Assembly: GCA_037013685.1 (NCBI GenBank)
Contig: CM072905.1
Coordinates: 4,537,491 to 4,601,490, forward strand
DNA length: 64,000 nucleotides
Direction: 5' to 3'
Origin: Acridotheres tristis
Lineage: Eukaryota > Chordata > Aves > Passeriformes > Sturnidae
Of this stretch, positions 11,628 to 25,308 are shown in pieces. Numbering within the stretch: the first letter of the stretch is position 1; each line of letters begins with the position of its first letter. A model generated the notes under the pieces. That model saw only the letters and a list, made by a program, of their open reading frames with translations. It made no database searches and had not been told where the DNA came from. The position numbers and the translations under genes are program-made.

Positions 11628-11860
11628 CTGGAGGGGAAAGAGAAGCCGTTTAGGGAGGTTTTGCTACACCAGCATGGTTGGTTGGGAGTGTGTCACTGTG
11701 GCTACTGGGATCACATCACTTTGACGCGCGGTTTCTGGACACTCAGAGCCACGTTTGGGGCTTTTCTCAACGGCAAGTTGCTCTTTGTGGAATTAGACCC
11801 ATGGGTGTCTATGGAGATGGAGAATTAAAGATGGAAAAATAAAACAGAGCGCCTCAGAAT

Positions 11861-12332
11861 TGTGGGAAATGGATTTGTAGAGAGTTGTCAGGGCGTGACA
11901 CAAGGCTCACACAGTGTGCATCTGTATGCAAACCTGGAGGTAAGAAATGCTGACTTAGACATGCCATGGAATAGGACAGAGAGTGCTGAGAGAGAAATGG
12001 AGCTAGAAAAAAGTTTCAAAGGATGGCCTTGCAAATAAGACTAGATACTTTGGAGAAATAGAACTATGAAAGATGCATTGTAATAGAACCCACGAGGGGT
12101 GATTTTATTGGCTTTAAAGCATTTTACAGCATGATGTAACAAAAGCTGATAGGCCAAGAAACCCTTATAGTGTATTGTAATTAGGAAATAGTTAGCTTCT
12201 GATTGTGATGGTATAAATTATAACATCTGTATTGTCTCACCCTTTATATGAGACTGAAAATGGAATAAAAGTGTTTTTAAAAACACCTCTCAGTTGCCCC
12301 ATCTCTGGGTCAGAAAAGGGCAAAATTCGGCA
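11861..12332 (+). mobile_element. solo LTR, 6-bp target duplication (class II / ERVK-like)
   Basis: The 472-bp segment begins TGTGGGAAAT and ends ATTCGGCA. It is bounded by an exact 6-bp duplication, cagaat, at 11855-11860 and 12333-12338. A TATA-like ggtataaatt lies near 12210 and AATAAA at 12264-12269, about 60 bp before the end. There is no internal coding region, so it is a solo LTR. The 6-bp duplication with TG...CA ends is typical of betaretrovirus-like (ERVK) elements. It sits in the intron just upstream of the ANKFN1 exon at 11627, in the opposite transcriptional orientation. The intact duplication argues for a fairly recent insertion. Confidence 0.75.
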
Positions 12333-13101
12333 CAGAATTATTCGCTAATTTGTATAAGAAGGAGGGGTGTCAATTAATGAGGGAAACAATGTTTTTGCAG
12401 AGTGAGTTCTGTTAGTAGAGGTGTGGGAAAACATGACACCCAGAAGTAAATGTTGCTGTGGACAGTTTCATACCGAGTGGCTTCTCCCTCACGTAGTGGG
12501 CAGGCACTGGATGTGTCTATATATTGTATTACTTTATCCTGCTCTGCCTTTGCCCTGTCCATTTAGAGTACAAACCCTTCCAAGAGGGACTGCTGCCTCT
12601 CTCTGACTGCCTCACCTAATTGGATTTACATATTATCTCATAATTAAACAATACTCTCTGTGCTCTATCATTACAGTAATTTTTCCGTATTAAGAAAAAC
12701 CAAATTAATATTTAACTCTGGAAGCACATTATGTGGAAATAATTTTGCCTCTCTGAAGGGAGACTAAGAATCAGATTTGACCCAACTGCATGCATGGGAA
12801 ACTATGCCTATGTATTTCTAAGTGAAAAGGTGACAAAAATGCACTGTTTCTTCACATTTTCCTTTTCCCCTGACAAGAGTGTGTACATATCTATAAGGCT
12901 TCTCTAGGAGACTTCACAGTTGTAATAGTAAACCTGGCTACCCTTTCAGACTATATTTTCTGGAATTTTTTTTTTTTTTTGGTACTGTGATACAAATTCT
13001 TTTTTGTTCTCATGGTCTCAGCCTTGTTCTGAGCAAATTGGATGGCAGGACCAGATTTTAATGACTATTTCCAGTAAAAGCATTCTTTACTAAACACTCA
13101 C

Positions 13102-13295
13102 CCTGCTGCTGAGTCTGGTTTTGGCAGGTATTTGTCCTTAAGATTAAAGACACCAGCCAGGTCTCCTAAGCTTTCTACATCTTCCATTCTCACTGTACAC
13201 TGTGGTGAGCAGACATCCTGAGCATAAAAGTATCTTATTACAAATAATTTCACATATTCTCCACGCTCCTGGGGTTTTGAAGAGGGACCAAGTCT
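13102..13295 (-). CDS. candidate upstream exon with strong splice sites, unassigned
   Basis: On the minus strand a pyrimidine tract ending tctttcttcag precedes 13295, and agcagg|gtgagt ends the segment at 13102. Both are near-consensus splice sites. One frame is open across all 194 nt and includes GEYVKLFVIRYFYAQDV and MEDVESLGDLAGVFNLKDKY, followed by LPKPDSAA. The other two frames contain stops. An internal ATG could be a start. The exon would leave in phase 2, whereas the ANKFN1 exon at 11627 needs one carried base, so they do not join directly. Either a small exon lies between them, or this is an alternative 5' exon, an untranslated exon, or chance. I do not recognise the peptide. Confidence 0.4.
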
Positions 13296-14622
13296 CTGAA
13301 GAAAGAGAGTCAGAGTAAACAAAATTGTCATATGGGGTGGAAAGACTTTGTTCCATCAGAACACCAGTGTGTGCAATCAGAAGGGAATTATGTGAGCTGC
13401 ATCCCTGAAATAACCGTGCAAGTGTGGAGATGATCAGAAGCTGTCTGGGACTCAGGAGGCAGCAATGCTGTGAGGATTTTTGACTGATTTTCTCTGAGTT
13501 TATGGAGCAAACTGATTATCCACCTCCCACTTTTCCATTTATTAGCATTTTAAAGAAACTCAGCAAGTCACCCAATTTAATAATAGTTTAGTTATCAGTT
13601 ACTTGCAGTAACACTTCCAGTTTCTGTTATTATATAGTGCTACAGATTGTCCCATATAAATTTCTCCCTTTACCTCTGTTTTCAAGAATTTCTTCTTTTC
13701 ATCAATAAAATATGGGTCAAAACACAGACCCAAACAGTGAATAAAAATAGGCCAGGGAGTGCCATAGGCATGTTTGTAAAGGAAGTTTCAATTTCCCAAA
13801 ATAATTTGATTCCAAGACTACAAGTTTTGAATACCAAATACCTCACGTTAGTAGTGAACTCAGGATAGAAAGAGCAGTTTGCATTTGCCACACAAACCTA
13901 ACCACCCTCAAGATGAGGATGAAGAAGAGTGAATCAACCAATTCTTAATTCAAAGGCAGGTCAGCCCACTGCCCTGTGTCTGCTTTGGGATTATGATTTT
14001 TAATTTGAAAAGCAGCAGGCTCAGTTCATCTGAGTGGCACAGAAGAGGTTACAAGGTTCATGAAGCCAATATGGGAATTAACTGAGGGGCTGTGTAGATA
14101 TTTAGTAAATATACATTAAAAAAATTAGGAACATCTACTTAGTAGGACTTCTCCTACCTATTGTGATATTAGCTAAACAAAACAAGAATACCTGGTATTA
14201 AAGCTAATATGGTTTATGCCTCTATCAATGTTCTCTAGGTTGATAAAGTCTTCCCCCTGTCTCACTAGATCAAACTAACTGCTTGTTGATTTTAATATTC
14301 TCAAGGATTTAAATAATTACAGAAAAATGGAATTTTGCCAGCCTGACTCAAAAAAAGCCCTATCTTGTCTCCAGCCTTCTCTAAAGCAGGACGTGTATTT
14401 TTCTCCATCTTCTTAAACTCAGTTGCCCAGATGTTTTTCACAGATTCTCCTGAAAGTCATCAAGTTCAAGCTTTTCTTGAGAAGGGGGAAGTTGTTTCCA
14501 GAATCCCAAATTTCTATAGAGAACAGCTTGACAGCAGCATTTTCTTTTATGAGAAAATACCGAGCAAGTAAAGGAGGAGCACCTGTCAGTTTTTGGAGAG
14601 TTTTCCAGGAAATCAGAGTCTT

Positions 14623-14653
14623 TGGGAGAGGTGCTCTAGTGACACCTCTCCCA
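14623..14653. repeat. perfect 11-bp inverted repeat, 9-nt loop
   Basis: tgggagaggtg, nine loop bases, then cacctctccca. A GC-richer stem than the other small hairpins; no mobile-element context. Confidence 0.9.
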
Positions 14654-17600
14654 GTATACATCCAAAACTCAGGCAGTTGGCAGAGCTGTTTTCTCTGTTT
14701 CAATGTGTACACTGTAAAAAGAAACTGGAGTCTGTTACAGCACTCTAGACTGCTGGTGTAGGCTTTGAACCAAAGCAAGTTTAGGCATCACTGGGGTGCT
14801 AATCTGTGTCACCAAACCAAAAAATCTCAGAGCAGTTAACTCCCAAGTCTGTTTCCCATGGCACAGGTTACTGTTCTTATGGGCTGTGACTAAACATAAT
14901 TTGACTCCAGATATTACAGTTCCTTGGGGTTGCTGGGGTCCTTCCCACCTTGATCTGGTCAGTGAACCAGGATTTATCCATTCAGAAGAAAATATCAGTG
15001 TGTCAGTAACCACCTAAACAACGACTCTGAGGACAGTAATCTTGCCACACATGGAAACTTTGTCAGTGAAAAGCCAGATCAGATCCTCAGTCTGACCCTG
15101 ATGGAGGAAGAGAACAGAATCTTTTATAATCTCATCAGTGTTTCTGTGAAGTCAAGAGCAGGTGAATCTATAGAGAAGTAAACATTCTTGAAATTGCAGC
15201 TACTCAACAATAAAACAGATGGCATCTTTGCTATCCACACAGAATTGGTGAATCACAAATGACTTGAAACATAGATATGCTCCCTGTATACTCACCATCA
15301 ATATCCCAAAAAATGTGCAGGGAATAAATGTGGAACAATAAAGAAATAGCTGGAATGACACGATGCAAACAAGCTGCATTTTTCACCAGTGTACTGAAAC
15401 AGTAAAGTGCAAAATGCTACCTCAGATTATCATACTTAGCATCCTCCCTAGTCACATACAAGGTATGAAATGAAAAAAAAACCAGGCAAGTTGCATATTC
15501 TATAAAACTTTCTGGGAGTGGGACCTTATTAGGCTGCAGCAATGACTCACAGTAGAGCAACAGGAATGAGATCGGGCAAAATCGTGGGTGAAAAGCATAA
15601 CAAGAAATAAGGAAAAGAGACAGCTTGATTCACATGCTTCTGTGATGGAAAGCACTGGGTTTTTTGGATGCTAGCATTTTTTCACAGAAATAAACAGAAA
15701 TTTCATGAGAGTAGTTTTAGGCTCCTTTAAAAAGTTATTAATTTGATTTCTTTTACAGCCATATCCCTGCCTCAATAATCAGGTGAAGACCTGAAATGTG
15801 CAATGTCTTGAAACAATAAATCCCTCAGCTGAAATGCCTTAGCCTGAGGATGTGTCATTGTCAGAACTAAAATTGTTACAGCACATGGAAGACTAATAAT
15901 TTAGAAAAAGAAGATGTACAGAACAGCTCCGTTTGAGGTTTTCACCTCTGGAAGCCTCTGCACAAAGCTGACATGGGTCAGGATGACATCAGGCCATCTC
16001 CATATGGTTTGGAGAAGCCTTGTGTGATCCAACTTGCAACCCCACAGCAAGGTGAGCACTGCCCCAGCTTTTACTGAGAAAGGCAGGACCAGACAAAGTA
16101 ACAGCAGCTCCCCTTATAACCACTCATCATTAACAGCAGTTTGCATTTCCAAGAATTAAAGAGCACAAAAGTCTTCAGCAGATCTCTGGGGAAACAGTTG
16201 CTGCCCTGCCCTGGAAATACTCACCAGACCAGTCTGGGTGACTGTCACTGTGCTATAGCAATGAACCAAACCAGGGAACAAGGGCTCTCAAAACACATTT
16301 CATGCTGCACATCCTGCAGCTTCCTCTCTGTCATAGGATTTCTACTTGCACCTAAGCACTGAACCATTTTATTCCCCATCACCAGAGTCCTCTAAAAGCC
16401 AAATTCAAATACAAATGAATATAAAATAGTCACCTTTATAAAAGATTTGTGTTTTTTTCCTTTTTCATTGTCAAATACTGACCTAATATTCATGTCCCTC
16501 AAAAATATATTGCAGAGAAAGAAAAAGAAATACCTAAATTATAGAGCACTCTCTGTTGTCTGTGGCACATATATGCTACTCTCTATAGGCAGGTGCACTG
16601 GTAGGGCACAGCATAGCTGTAAAAGCATTCTCTTAGGATTTTAGGAAAACACAACAGCTGAGAAACCACTCAACACTGTATGTTTATGAATCAATCATAC
16701 TTGAAACTAATAATTAGGAATATGTGCATTAAAGAGTTAAATTTGACTTACCAGCTTAGGCTATCCAAGGCAAAACGTGAATAAGTTGCTGGTAATTGTC
16801 CACTCTGTTCCTTCAATGAATCACATTAGCTTGGCTGTCTCTGCTGGCTCAGCCTCTGGGCAGAATGAATAAATCTCTTCCTTACACTGCATGAATGATC
16901 AGATATGGAAAAGCCTATTACTAGCAATTACTGAAGTCCAAGATTGCTGCTAAAACCTCAGAGCAGAACAGTATTTAAAGCAAGTATTATTGTAGGTGCC
17001 TTAACTCTGTCCCAGTTACCTGTGCAGCTGTAGGAGTGACTAATATATGAAGCCTCCATGTGAGAGATGCCATGACTTCTGTGTGATTTTAGCTTGTTGT
17101 AGCCTTTAAAATTCAGCAGCACAGTGTGCAAGTAGAAAAAAAAAAAACAATTACTGCCAGAGTAAACAAAACTGTGATTGTAATTAATTTGCCATGAAAT
17201 ATGAGCAAAAAGACATTAATGCAGCCATCCTCAAGCAGTTGGTTTGATGCTAAAGCAGTGAGAGGAAAGGGGGGGAAAAAAAAATCACAGTGCAGTAGTG
17301 CTTGTTGCATGTGATGTATTGTTTCTTCTTTCTCCAAGCAAGCTACCACTACAGCTGTCTGCAATCATAGCAACAAAAGCAGCAGCCAGAGCCATAGCTG
17401 TGGGACATCTGCAGCATCATTGGAAAGCTCCCAGCCTGAACAGGTTACGCCTCAAAAAGATTATTAAATGGATAACAAAAGCACACTCTACAGAGGTTTC
17501 AGCTAAAGCAGCTCCTGTAATGTCTGCATTAGGAGTTTCCAAAATAGTAGAGCAGTGATATTTCAAAATATCGTTTTTTTTTTTTTTCACTATAGAGCAA

Positions 17601-18199
17601 AAAAAATGCAAAAACTGGAATTCACAGAAACCCACAGAAATGTTACAAGGTCAAATGTGGAATATTTCAAATACCCATATATAGTATGCTAAAAACAATG
17701 AAGGTGACAATCAAAGATAAACAATAATATAGAAAATTATTATCCTTCTAGACAGCCCACTGGGTTAAATTCATGCAATCAGAAAACTTCAGTGCAGCAT
17801 CAATAATAGAAAAGAACCAAACCACACCAATTTCTGGTCATAGTCAGTGACCATTAATATCTACAGAAAAAGTATTTTGGATTGTTTTTAAGGAGATACC
17901 AGAGCTACTCTCACAGTCTGCTGAAATTTATTCCCTGGTTTTATTCAGACATGATGCTTGATTTTTGGAAAATGTTGGAAACCTCCCAAAATCTGTTGAT
18001 CAGCCTGATTCTCCCACACTTCAAGCCTCAGCTGAGGATGCTGTGCCTCATACCCAAGGGCATCCTTTTGCCCAGGCAGCTGAAGCTAAAATGTAGTCCT
18101 GGGCCTGACGTTTGTATGCCATGGCACTTGAAGTTATTCTGTATTTTTTAAACCAGTCTGGATCTGGATCAAAGCATTCTTTGGGGGGTTTTCTATTGG

Positions 18200-18240
18200 C
18201 ACGTGTGTGTGCCTGTACACGTGTGTGTAAATGTGCACAC
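18200..18240. repeat. (GT)n-rich imperfect repeat
   Basis: The stretch has two blocks of cacgtgtgtgt separated by gcctgtac, followed by tgtgcacac. It is a purine-pyrimidine alternating microsatellite with two CACGTG E-box palindromes at its block starts; this is probably incidental. Confidence 0.75.
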
Positions 18241-19614
18241 AGACATATTTCTCGGGCATAGTGAGAATATTAAATACAAATAGTTACATGATTTGCTGCA
18301 GCAGAGAATTGCCAAGTGCTATTACAATATTCTATGCACAATATTCTATTCCTTCTCCTTTTTCTCCTTTACCATGAAAATCACAGGCCCTCCATGTACA
18401 GGATTCCATCTTTTGTTCTGCTCCTTCCAAGGATCATTTAGTCAGAGCTGACTGAGCTCACTGCTCCTTGCCAACAGGAGGAAATTGGGAATCTTTCGAA
18501 AACCACCAAATACCTCTCTAACACTGAGATACTATCTGTAAAAAAGCATGCTGAAAATCTGAAATGTCTAAATCTGTTAAAAATAAATGTAAGCTTAAGA
18601 ACTCCATTTTTAGTGCTGTCCTAAACAGAGATGATTCTTCGGAGTCAAAATCCCCAATTAAGGTTTTTTTTGGTCTGTATAGACCTCATTTATGGAACTC
18701 ACTTGTAAAGGAATTCTCAATTTCCAGCTGTTTCCAGGGGAAAAACATGAAGTGAATTTCCAGAAATTAGTCTATTAAACATTTTCTAGCACTTTCTAAT
18801 TGTGGTTCAATACTTCTATCTTCTGATTTCTCCCTTCAGCATGGTGGAAAGCAACCCTTTTACAATTGCCAAATGCCATTTCAATTTTTTAAATGCTTAA
18901 TCCTTTTTCTACCCAAACTGTATTTAGTAGAATAGTAAAAGTCAAGATGTTTTCTTGCCCAAGCCTATTTCTTATGAAACACAATTAACTTTTTTGTATC
19001 AAGGAAATGTATTTATAATCTTCTTGACCTATGAATATAAATTTGTAATTAGCCTGTTCAAAAGCCAGAAGACAAAACAATGCTCAGTAAGGTAAAAGAA
19101 GGAATCATGCATTCAGGAAATGATAAAAAATGAAATTATTAAAATTTTTTACTGAATGTTTGCAAATAACTGTGAGAGGCACCTCCATCCAGTTCTGGAA
19201 ATGAAAAAGACTTAAAAGAGCTACAGAAACAAACCCCTGGGTTTATGATGAAACCCGTGGAAGCAGATCCTTTATTCTGATCTGCAGAAACCTGCCCATC
19301 CTCAGCCTTTGGGGCTTCCATGAGAGGACAGAGAAGTCCAGTTATTATTGCCCTTGCATTCCACTCTCCATGGCTGCACTGAGCATTTTGCTGGCTGTAC
19401 TCACCCTGCTGACTTAACCTACTGTGACAGGTTTTCCTTCCAAGATTGATGAGTCTGAGAGTTCCCTACCTGCAGCACACAAGGCGAGCTGATCCCACAC
19501 TCTGCTGCTGCTCTTGCTGCTGCTGCAGCTGCACATTTTTTGTGAAGATGTGCATTTAGTGGCACATTTTGTTTAAAGAGGCCACCCAAGTAGGCTGATT
19601 CAGTGACACAGTCC

Positions 19615-20020
19615 CCAAAACCTTCGCCCTGTGTCGCTCTCAGCTTTACACACCACAGGTGTTTTTAGCCTTGTGTTGCCCACTAATTCCATTAGGCAAT
19701 TTTGTTTGGTCCTGGCAGACATTGGGACATTTCTGGGATGGGCAGCTCCGTGTAAAGTCTCGGGTTTCGCGTCCTCCATACATCGATAGGTGGCAGCGTC
19801 CACCCAGCTCTCCAAAACCCTGGAATGTCCCTGGCAGCCACACAGGGATCCTTGTCCCCAGGACGGGATGTCCAGCGGGCAGCACATCCTCCATCCCCAA
19901 ACAGCGTCTCTGGGTTTTATATCGCGTGCACCGTCATTGGGAAAAACATTGGGTTTTCCCACTAGAGGCTGGGAGGGAAGTTCGGAGTGAAGAAACTCAC
20001 ATGGAGCCCGACTTTACTCG
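19615..20020. other. CpG-rich patch with a minus-strand TATA-like site
   Basis: Roughly seventeen CpGs occur in about 400 bp of otherwise AT-rich, CpG-poor DNA. On the minus strand, gcgatataaaaccc (19912-19926) is a good TATA match. Short open frames exist on both strands but look random. The patch may be a young retroviral LTR fragment or a small promoter; no AATAAA follows at LTR distance and no convincing TG...CA edges with a duplication were found. Confidence 0.35.
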
Positions 20021-22924
20021 CAAATAAGTCAATGGCAAAGCTGTTGCCATCATAAGAGGCAAAGCTGCATTTTAGACTGTTCATAATCCCACTAAAAGAA
20101 CAAATACTGCTCAAATATCAGATCTCCATCCCCTCTCACAGCAATGGAGCCAGGCAGATTGAATGCCTGGGAATGGGATCTCCACCCCCTCCCAAAATAG
20201 CATGGCTAACTCTGGCACCTGTGTGCACTCTCATCTTAAAAATCCATTCCTTGAAAGGTAGTTAAAGTAACTCTTCTCCTTGAAACAAGATAATGTTTTG
20301 GTTTTCATAAAGTCAAAACTATTCAGTGGGAAAGGTAAAATAAAAACCAAACAAAACCCCCAAACAAACACATAGAAGGGTATGTTTCTTTGTCCCCACA
20401 TTCATTCTTTCTTGCACGTTTTTATACATATAAGGTACTGTAGTACCAAATTCCAGCTCTGGTTTTGGCAATTCCTGCCTCTCTGGCTCCTTGTTTACCT
20501 ATCATCTTTCACACATACCCCTTTGCCAATTTGTTTATTCTCTGCCCTATTCCCTAGTTTCTTGTGTTTCATCAAGGACATTGATTTGAGTATTACTGTT
20601 TCAATAGTTACTTTAGCCAGTGTTCTTGATCCAAATCCATACCAAATAATCTATTATCCACAGAGACACAGAAGTATTCAGTATGCTTACAAAAAAGACA
20701 AATATTTCCCAGTTGATCAGTCACAGACATGATCAAACTTGAAAATTTCTGAAACTGTGAGTGAAGAAAAAAATGATTGTGTTTGGACTAAGCTTAGAAA
20801 AGAATTTTCCCAAGAATTCTGAAATATTTGAGGCAATGTGATGTAACTGATCAAATGGAGCTGGGCTTGGCAGCCCTGGCTCCTCCAGGCTTCCTCTGGG
20901 GGAAGGCTCCCAGCCCATGGTCCTGTCAGCCCAAGCTGGAATCCAGCACAGCCAGGCTGGCAGATCCACCAGTGCCTGGGGCTTGCAGGCTCCCACTGCC
21001 AGAGGAAGGATGCAGAGGGGAGGAGTTCTCAGCTTTGTGGCAGCTGTGGACTTGCTGCTTGTATTTCAGAGTATGGTTTTAAATGAACTAGCAGAAACTC
21101 AGAGCTGTTTGGTTAGAATTCTTTAAGGATGGCATGTTGTTCAGACAGTCGCAGTGGCTTTTTTACCCCTGCTAGTTTTTTTACTTGGAAAATTCCTAAG
21201 AATAATAATTGCTGGCTGCAGTGGAATAGAATCGGGCCCGGGCTGTCAGAGCTAGAAAACTACTGAGTCATTTGGGATCTTTTGGAGTGTAAGTTAAGGT
21301 AAACAGAAATCAAATACTATAAGAAGTCCATGAGAGCCTCAAAGCCCTTCCTGTTTGAACCAAGGAATCAAAGAGCAGCTGCTGTTACCTATCAAAAGGT
21401 ATGCACCAGCTCTGATTGATGGCAATGCTGCTCTATTGCAAAACCAACGCAGAGCAGAGCTCTTGGCTGATGGCTCCTGCAGTTGTTCCCCAGATTAGGA
21501 AAAACCCCTAAATCTGTGCAAACATATCCAAATTCAGGAAGCCTGTAAAAGTGCATGAGGCCATGGGACGTGTCTGAAGATACTGCTGCTCCTCAGAAAC
21601 AAATCACCCATCTGAACATCATGGAAATAATGAAGTTGTCATCAACAACAGGCGGCTGTGAAGTTTTGTCAGCGTCCTGTTGATTATGTTATCTCTTCAG
21701 ACACTCCAGTTAGAGATAATTTATGCCATGTATTGTTTAGCCATGAGTACTCCCAGCTGCACTACATTTAATTCAAGTTACACCAGAACATTTTACAAAC
21801 AGAAATTAACAGGCTTTTCATAGCTGGCAATTTCTAGATTAGGAAAGAATAAAGAAAAAAACAGAATTTAGCAAAGTTGAGCGTGGAACAAAGCTGAACA
21901 GAGGTGGGCATACACCATCCCAGAGAAGCACCATCTTTTATAAGCTAAAGACATTTTTAGGCTTGTGACACAGTCTTTAAAAAGACCAAAAGGAACATAA
22001 AAATATATAGATAGGTATCATTGCAACTTTTGTATGATTGCAGTAATTAGCAGTATTCTTATTAATATAAGGCCTATTTCTGAAGATTGATCTCCCTTTT
22101 CTTCAAAATTTGTATAAGAGCATCTATTATAAGGTACTTCACAAGTGCCATTATTTTTCATACCGAATAAAGAAAGATAACAGAAGAACAACTTCCTGCT
22201 CTTCTGTGAAGCCCAAGCAGTGTTTATCTCACTAAGCAGATACTCCTTAAAGAGCAGCTTGTTTGTCCTGATAAAACCAGATGTCTGTTTATGGGCAGTG
22301 AATTTAACATATTAAAATCAGACATTTAAAAAGCAACACATACACAAAAACAACAGCAACAACAATCCTCCACCAAACAAATCACAAAAAAACCTCCCCA
22401 GAGTAAGGTACCATTTCAGGAAACTTTGCTACTGAAGACAAAGAGTAGGAAGAGAGGGGCTATTTTCAAAGGGTAACATTGACCTGGGGTGAATAATTTT
22501 TCCAGATCCTGATGGAGACAGATTGTTCTAGATAACAACAATTCAAACTAAGAGCCCATTTGCCTGCATTATCAGAGGAAGAACCACAAGGAGATTTGTC
22601 TCCCTGGACCAGCTTTTGTCAACAGCCCTGCAGGTTATCATTGCAATGGGGGAGCATCCCCCTGCCAGGCTGTGAGAATTTCCCACAAGCTGGAATTCAT
22701 ACTGCAGTCATTTGGGCTGATGTTGCTGTTCATTTACATTTGATTTTAAATGAAAATAACTCTGAGGAATTCCAAACCAATCTATCAGAGGAGCAGTGCA
22801 AAAACCCAAACAGAATAGAAGTGATTGCTGTGAAATAATTCTATATTTGACAGTGCCATTCTTTTTGACAGTGAGTTCAAATGAACATTTAAACATTCAT
22901 TTTTTTCTGAGAAGTTATGATAGC

Positions 22925-22974
22925 TCCAAGGTTTATTGCAGATCCAATCATGAAGATCCAAGGTTTACTGCAGA
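22925..22974. repeat. tandem microduplication, 32-bp period
   Basis: tccaaggtttattgcaga (22925-22942) recurs as tccaaggtttactgcaga at 22957-22974. A single mismatch; a local duplication. Confidence 0.85.
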
Positions 22975-24960
22975 GGCAATGCACATGGACATAAAATTTT
23001 TTGTTGAAACCTCTTTATACTTTAGAGAGACAAGGACATATGATTGTTTATCCTTTACAAGAGGTGTGGGACCCAGCAAAATGAGTGGCAAAATTCAAAA
23101 TATGGGATTGTTCTTTCTGCAAGTGCAACATTTCAATAAAAGTGAAATTAAAACGTAAGAAGTGCAACCAAATCCTGTCTCTTTAGAACACAGAAAATCT
23201 GTAATATACTTTACCAAAAATCATTCCCTTTTTGCTGCAGTGGAGGCTTTAAAAAACTCTAGTAGTGAGAATAGCAGTTCGTGAAAATATCTTCTCATCA
23301 CTTTTCTTAAGCTCTAAACCTGATGAATCTGTTCCCTCTCAATTAGTTGTGCCAGCCTCTCACTGAGCAATAAACATCAATACTTGGCCTTGCTGTGCTG
23401 CCACGAGTCCCATCTCCACCACACAAACAAGATCAGAATACAAAGTGATAATTGCTCCCTGATGAACACACAATTTTGGATTAATTTAGTTCACAGCCTC
23501 TCTTCCCATTTCTCTCTCTTCATCACATTGAATGCATCAACAAACTCTAAAGGTGAGAAATTTGTCTGAAATAAACTCCTCCTTTTCATGGCTGAAATGT
23601 TCATTCATGCTGTTTCATTGCAGCATGGCTTACTCTGTTTTCCAACAGGTCAAAGAGAATCTGACTCAGACTATAAAACCGTGGGCTTTATCTCCCATAT
23701 TCCAACTCTGAATTAGCAAAGTCCTTGGAAAACATCTATCAGGCCAATTCTTCAGGAGGGGCTGTGGCATAGGCCATATCCTGATGTGTTAGCAAAAGTC
23801 TATGAACTTCCATCCTGTTCATGGACCCTCTGGGACGTGCTTTACTCCTTCTCACTGCCCCTCAAACCAGAAAGAACAATGCTGGTGAATCTGGGGGCAG
23901 CAGGTATTTAGAGCACACAGCAGGACCCTGGCAGGGGCCCAGGCTCACCCTGGGTGGGACAACTCAATGCCAGAGCTGGTTCAGTCTCAGGATTTTTTGT
24001 TCTTCAAATCATGGTAAAGCACTTGTCAGCCCTAGAGCAGAAACACTGGCTGGGAAAACCTTTGAGATATCAGGCTCACCTGCCCTAAGAGTTTCCTGTA
24101 TCAAGAATGTTTGGTTATCATGTGCTCACTTATGTTTCAGTTACATGCAGAAAATTGAAAATATTAAAAATTAACGTCAAAAACTATAAAACTCCAACTT
24201 CTCAACAGCTTATTATAAATAACTACTTCCTATATTTTATAAATGAGGTACTTCAAAAGCGTTTGTACATCACCATCCAGTTATTACATTCATTAGTGTT
24301 GTCACGGGAGACAGATGGGGAATATAATTTGCTGCTGTGTTAAAAGATTGAATATGGATTTGGAAACGAGGACTCCTGGTCCAATGAAACAACACTCTCT
24401 GCAGCCAGAAGTGCTGATCTGATTTCATCTGAATTGTGTTAATAAATATTTGCAAAACCAGGCAGCTTAGGTGGCTTAATTAAGAAAACACTTGCTTTTC
24501 ACCTTTAGTAATTAATTTCGTTCAGGGTCAGCATTTGGTGGTCTTACAGCTATTGCCCAAACTTCTACACACTTCGGGATGATTAATGGTCTCTGTTCTG
24601 GAAAATTATGAGGTGCTATAAAGAAAAATTAACTGAATTCACACAATGTGAAACCTCTCACTGAGTACCTTTTCTCTGCATTTTTTTAAGGGGCACGGTC
24701 TGTATGAATGTGTCATAGAAAACTTGTAATGAGGTCCCCACAAACCTGCACAGAATTCTCTCATGCAGTAATGCAGCCAGTCTGTGCTATAGACAGCACT
24801 GAGCCCGAGTAAAATCTTACAAATACTCAGTGCTGGCAGGAGAATTACCCTTCAAATAGCTCTGATCAATGTGACACCTGAGCCTTGGGACAGAAAGAAA
24901 TGCTCGGGGTTTTACTTCAGATGCTTTTCTTGGTTTATCAACCATCCTTCCAAAACAGCC

Positions 24961-24980
24961 CCTCTCTCTCTCACACACAC
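24961..24980. repeat. compound (CT)n(CA)n microsatellite
   Basis: A short run of ctctctctct is followed directly by cacacacaca, then AT-rich DNA. A simple repeat with no further structure. Confidence 0.8.
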
Positions 24981-25308
24981 AAAGCACAATCACAAAAATG
25001 TGCACATTTTGTCCAATTTTGGCTCATCTGACTTTTATTTTACACCCTCCCCCTTCAAGAAGCTGCTATGGAACTGAACTTTCAAATTACTGACTTGCAA
25101 CATTGACACTTGTGTTTGAAAAGCCCACAGATTATGTGAAGTTGGAACAGAATAAAGCTGGTGGCCAGTGAATGATTCCATCATTTTTCTCTAAATGAGT
25201 CTATATTAAAAAACAGCTTAACATTAAGAAATAAACCTGCACTTCAGCAAAAGCTGGAATATTAGTATTTTGATAACATAGAAAAGTTTGATTACTGAGC
25301 CCATTATT

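Noticed and set aside
14419..14778. Open frames of 112-119 codons on both strands
   Set aside because: Mirror frames over the same DNA with a small hairpin inside; no family signature or splice context.
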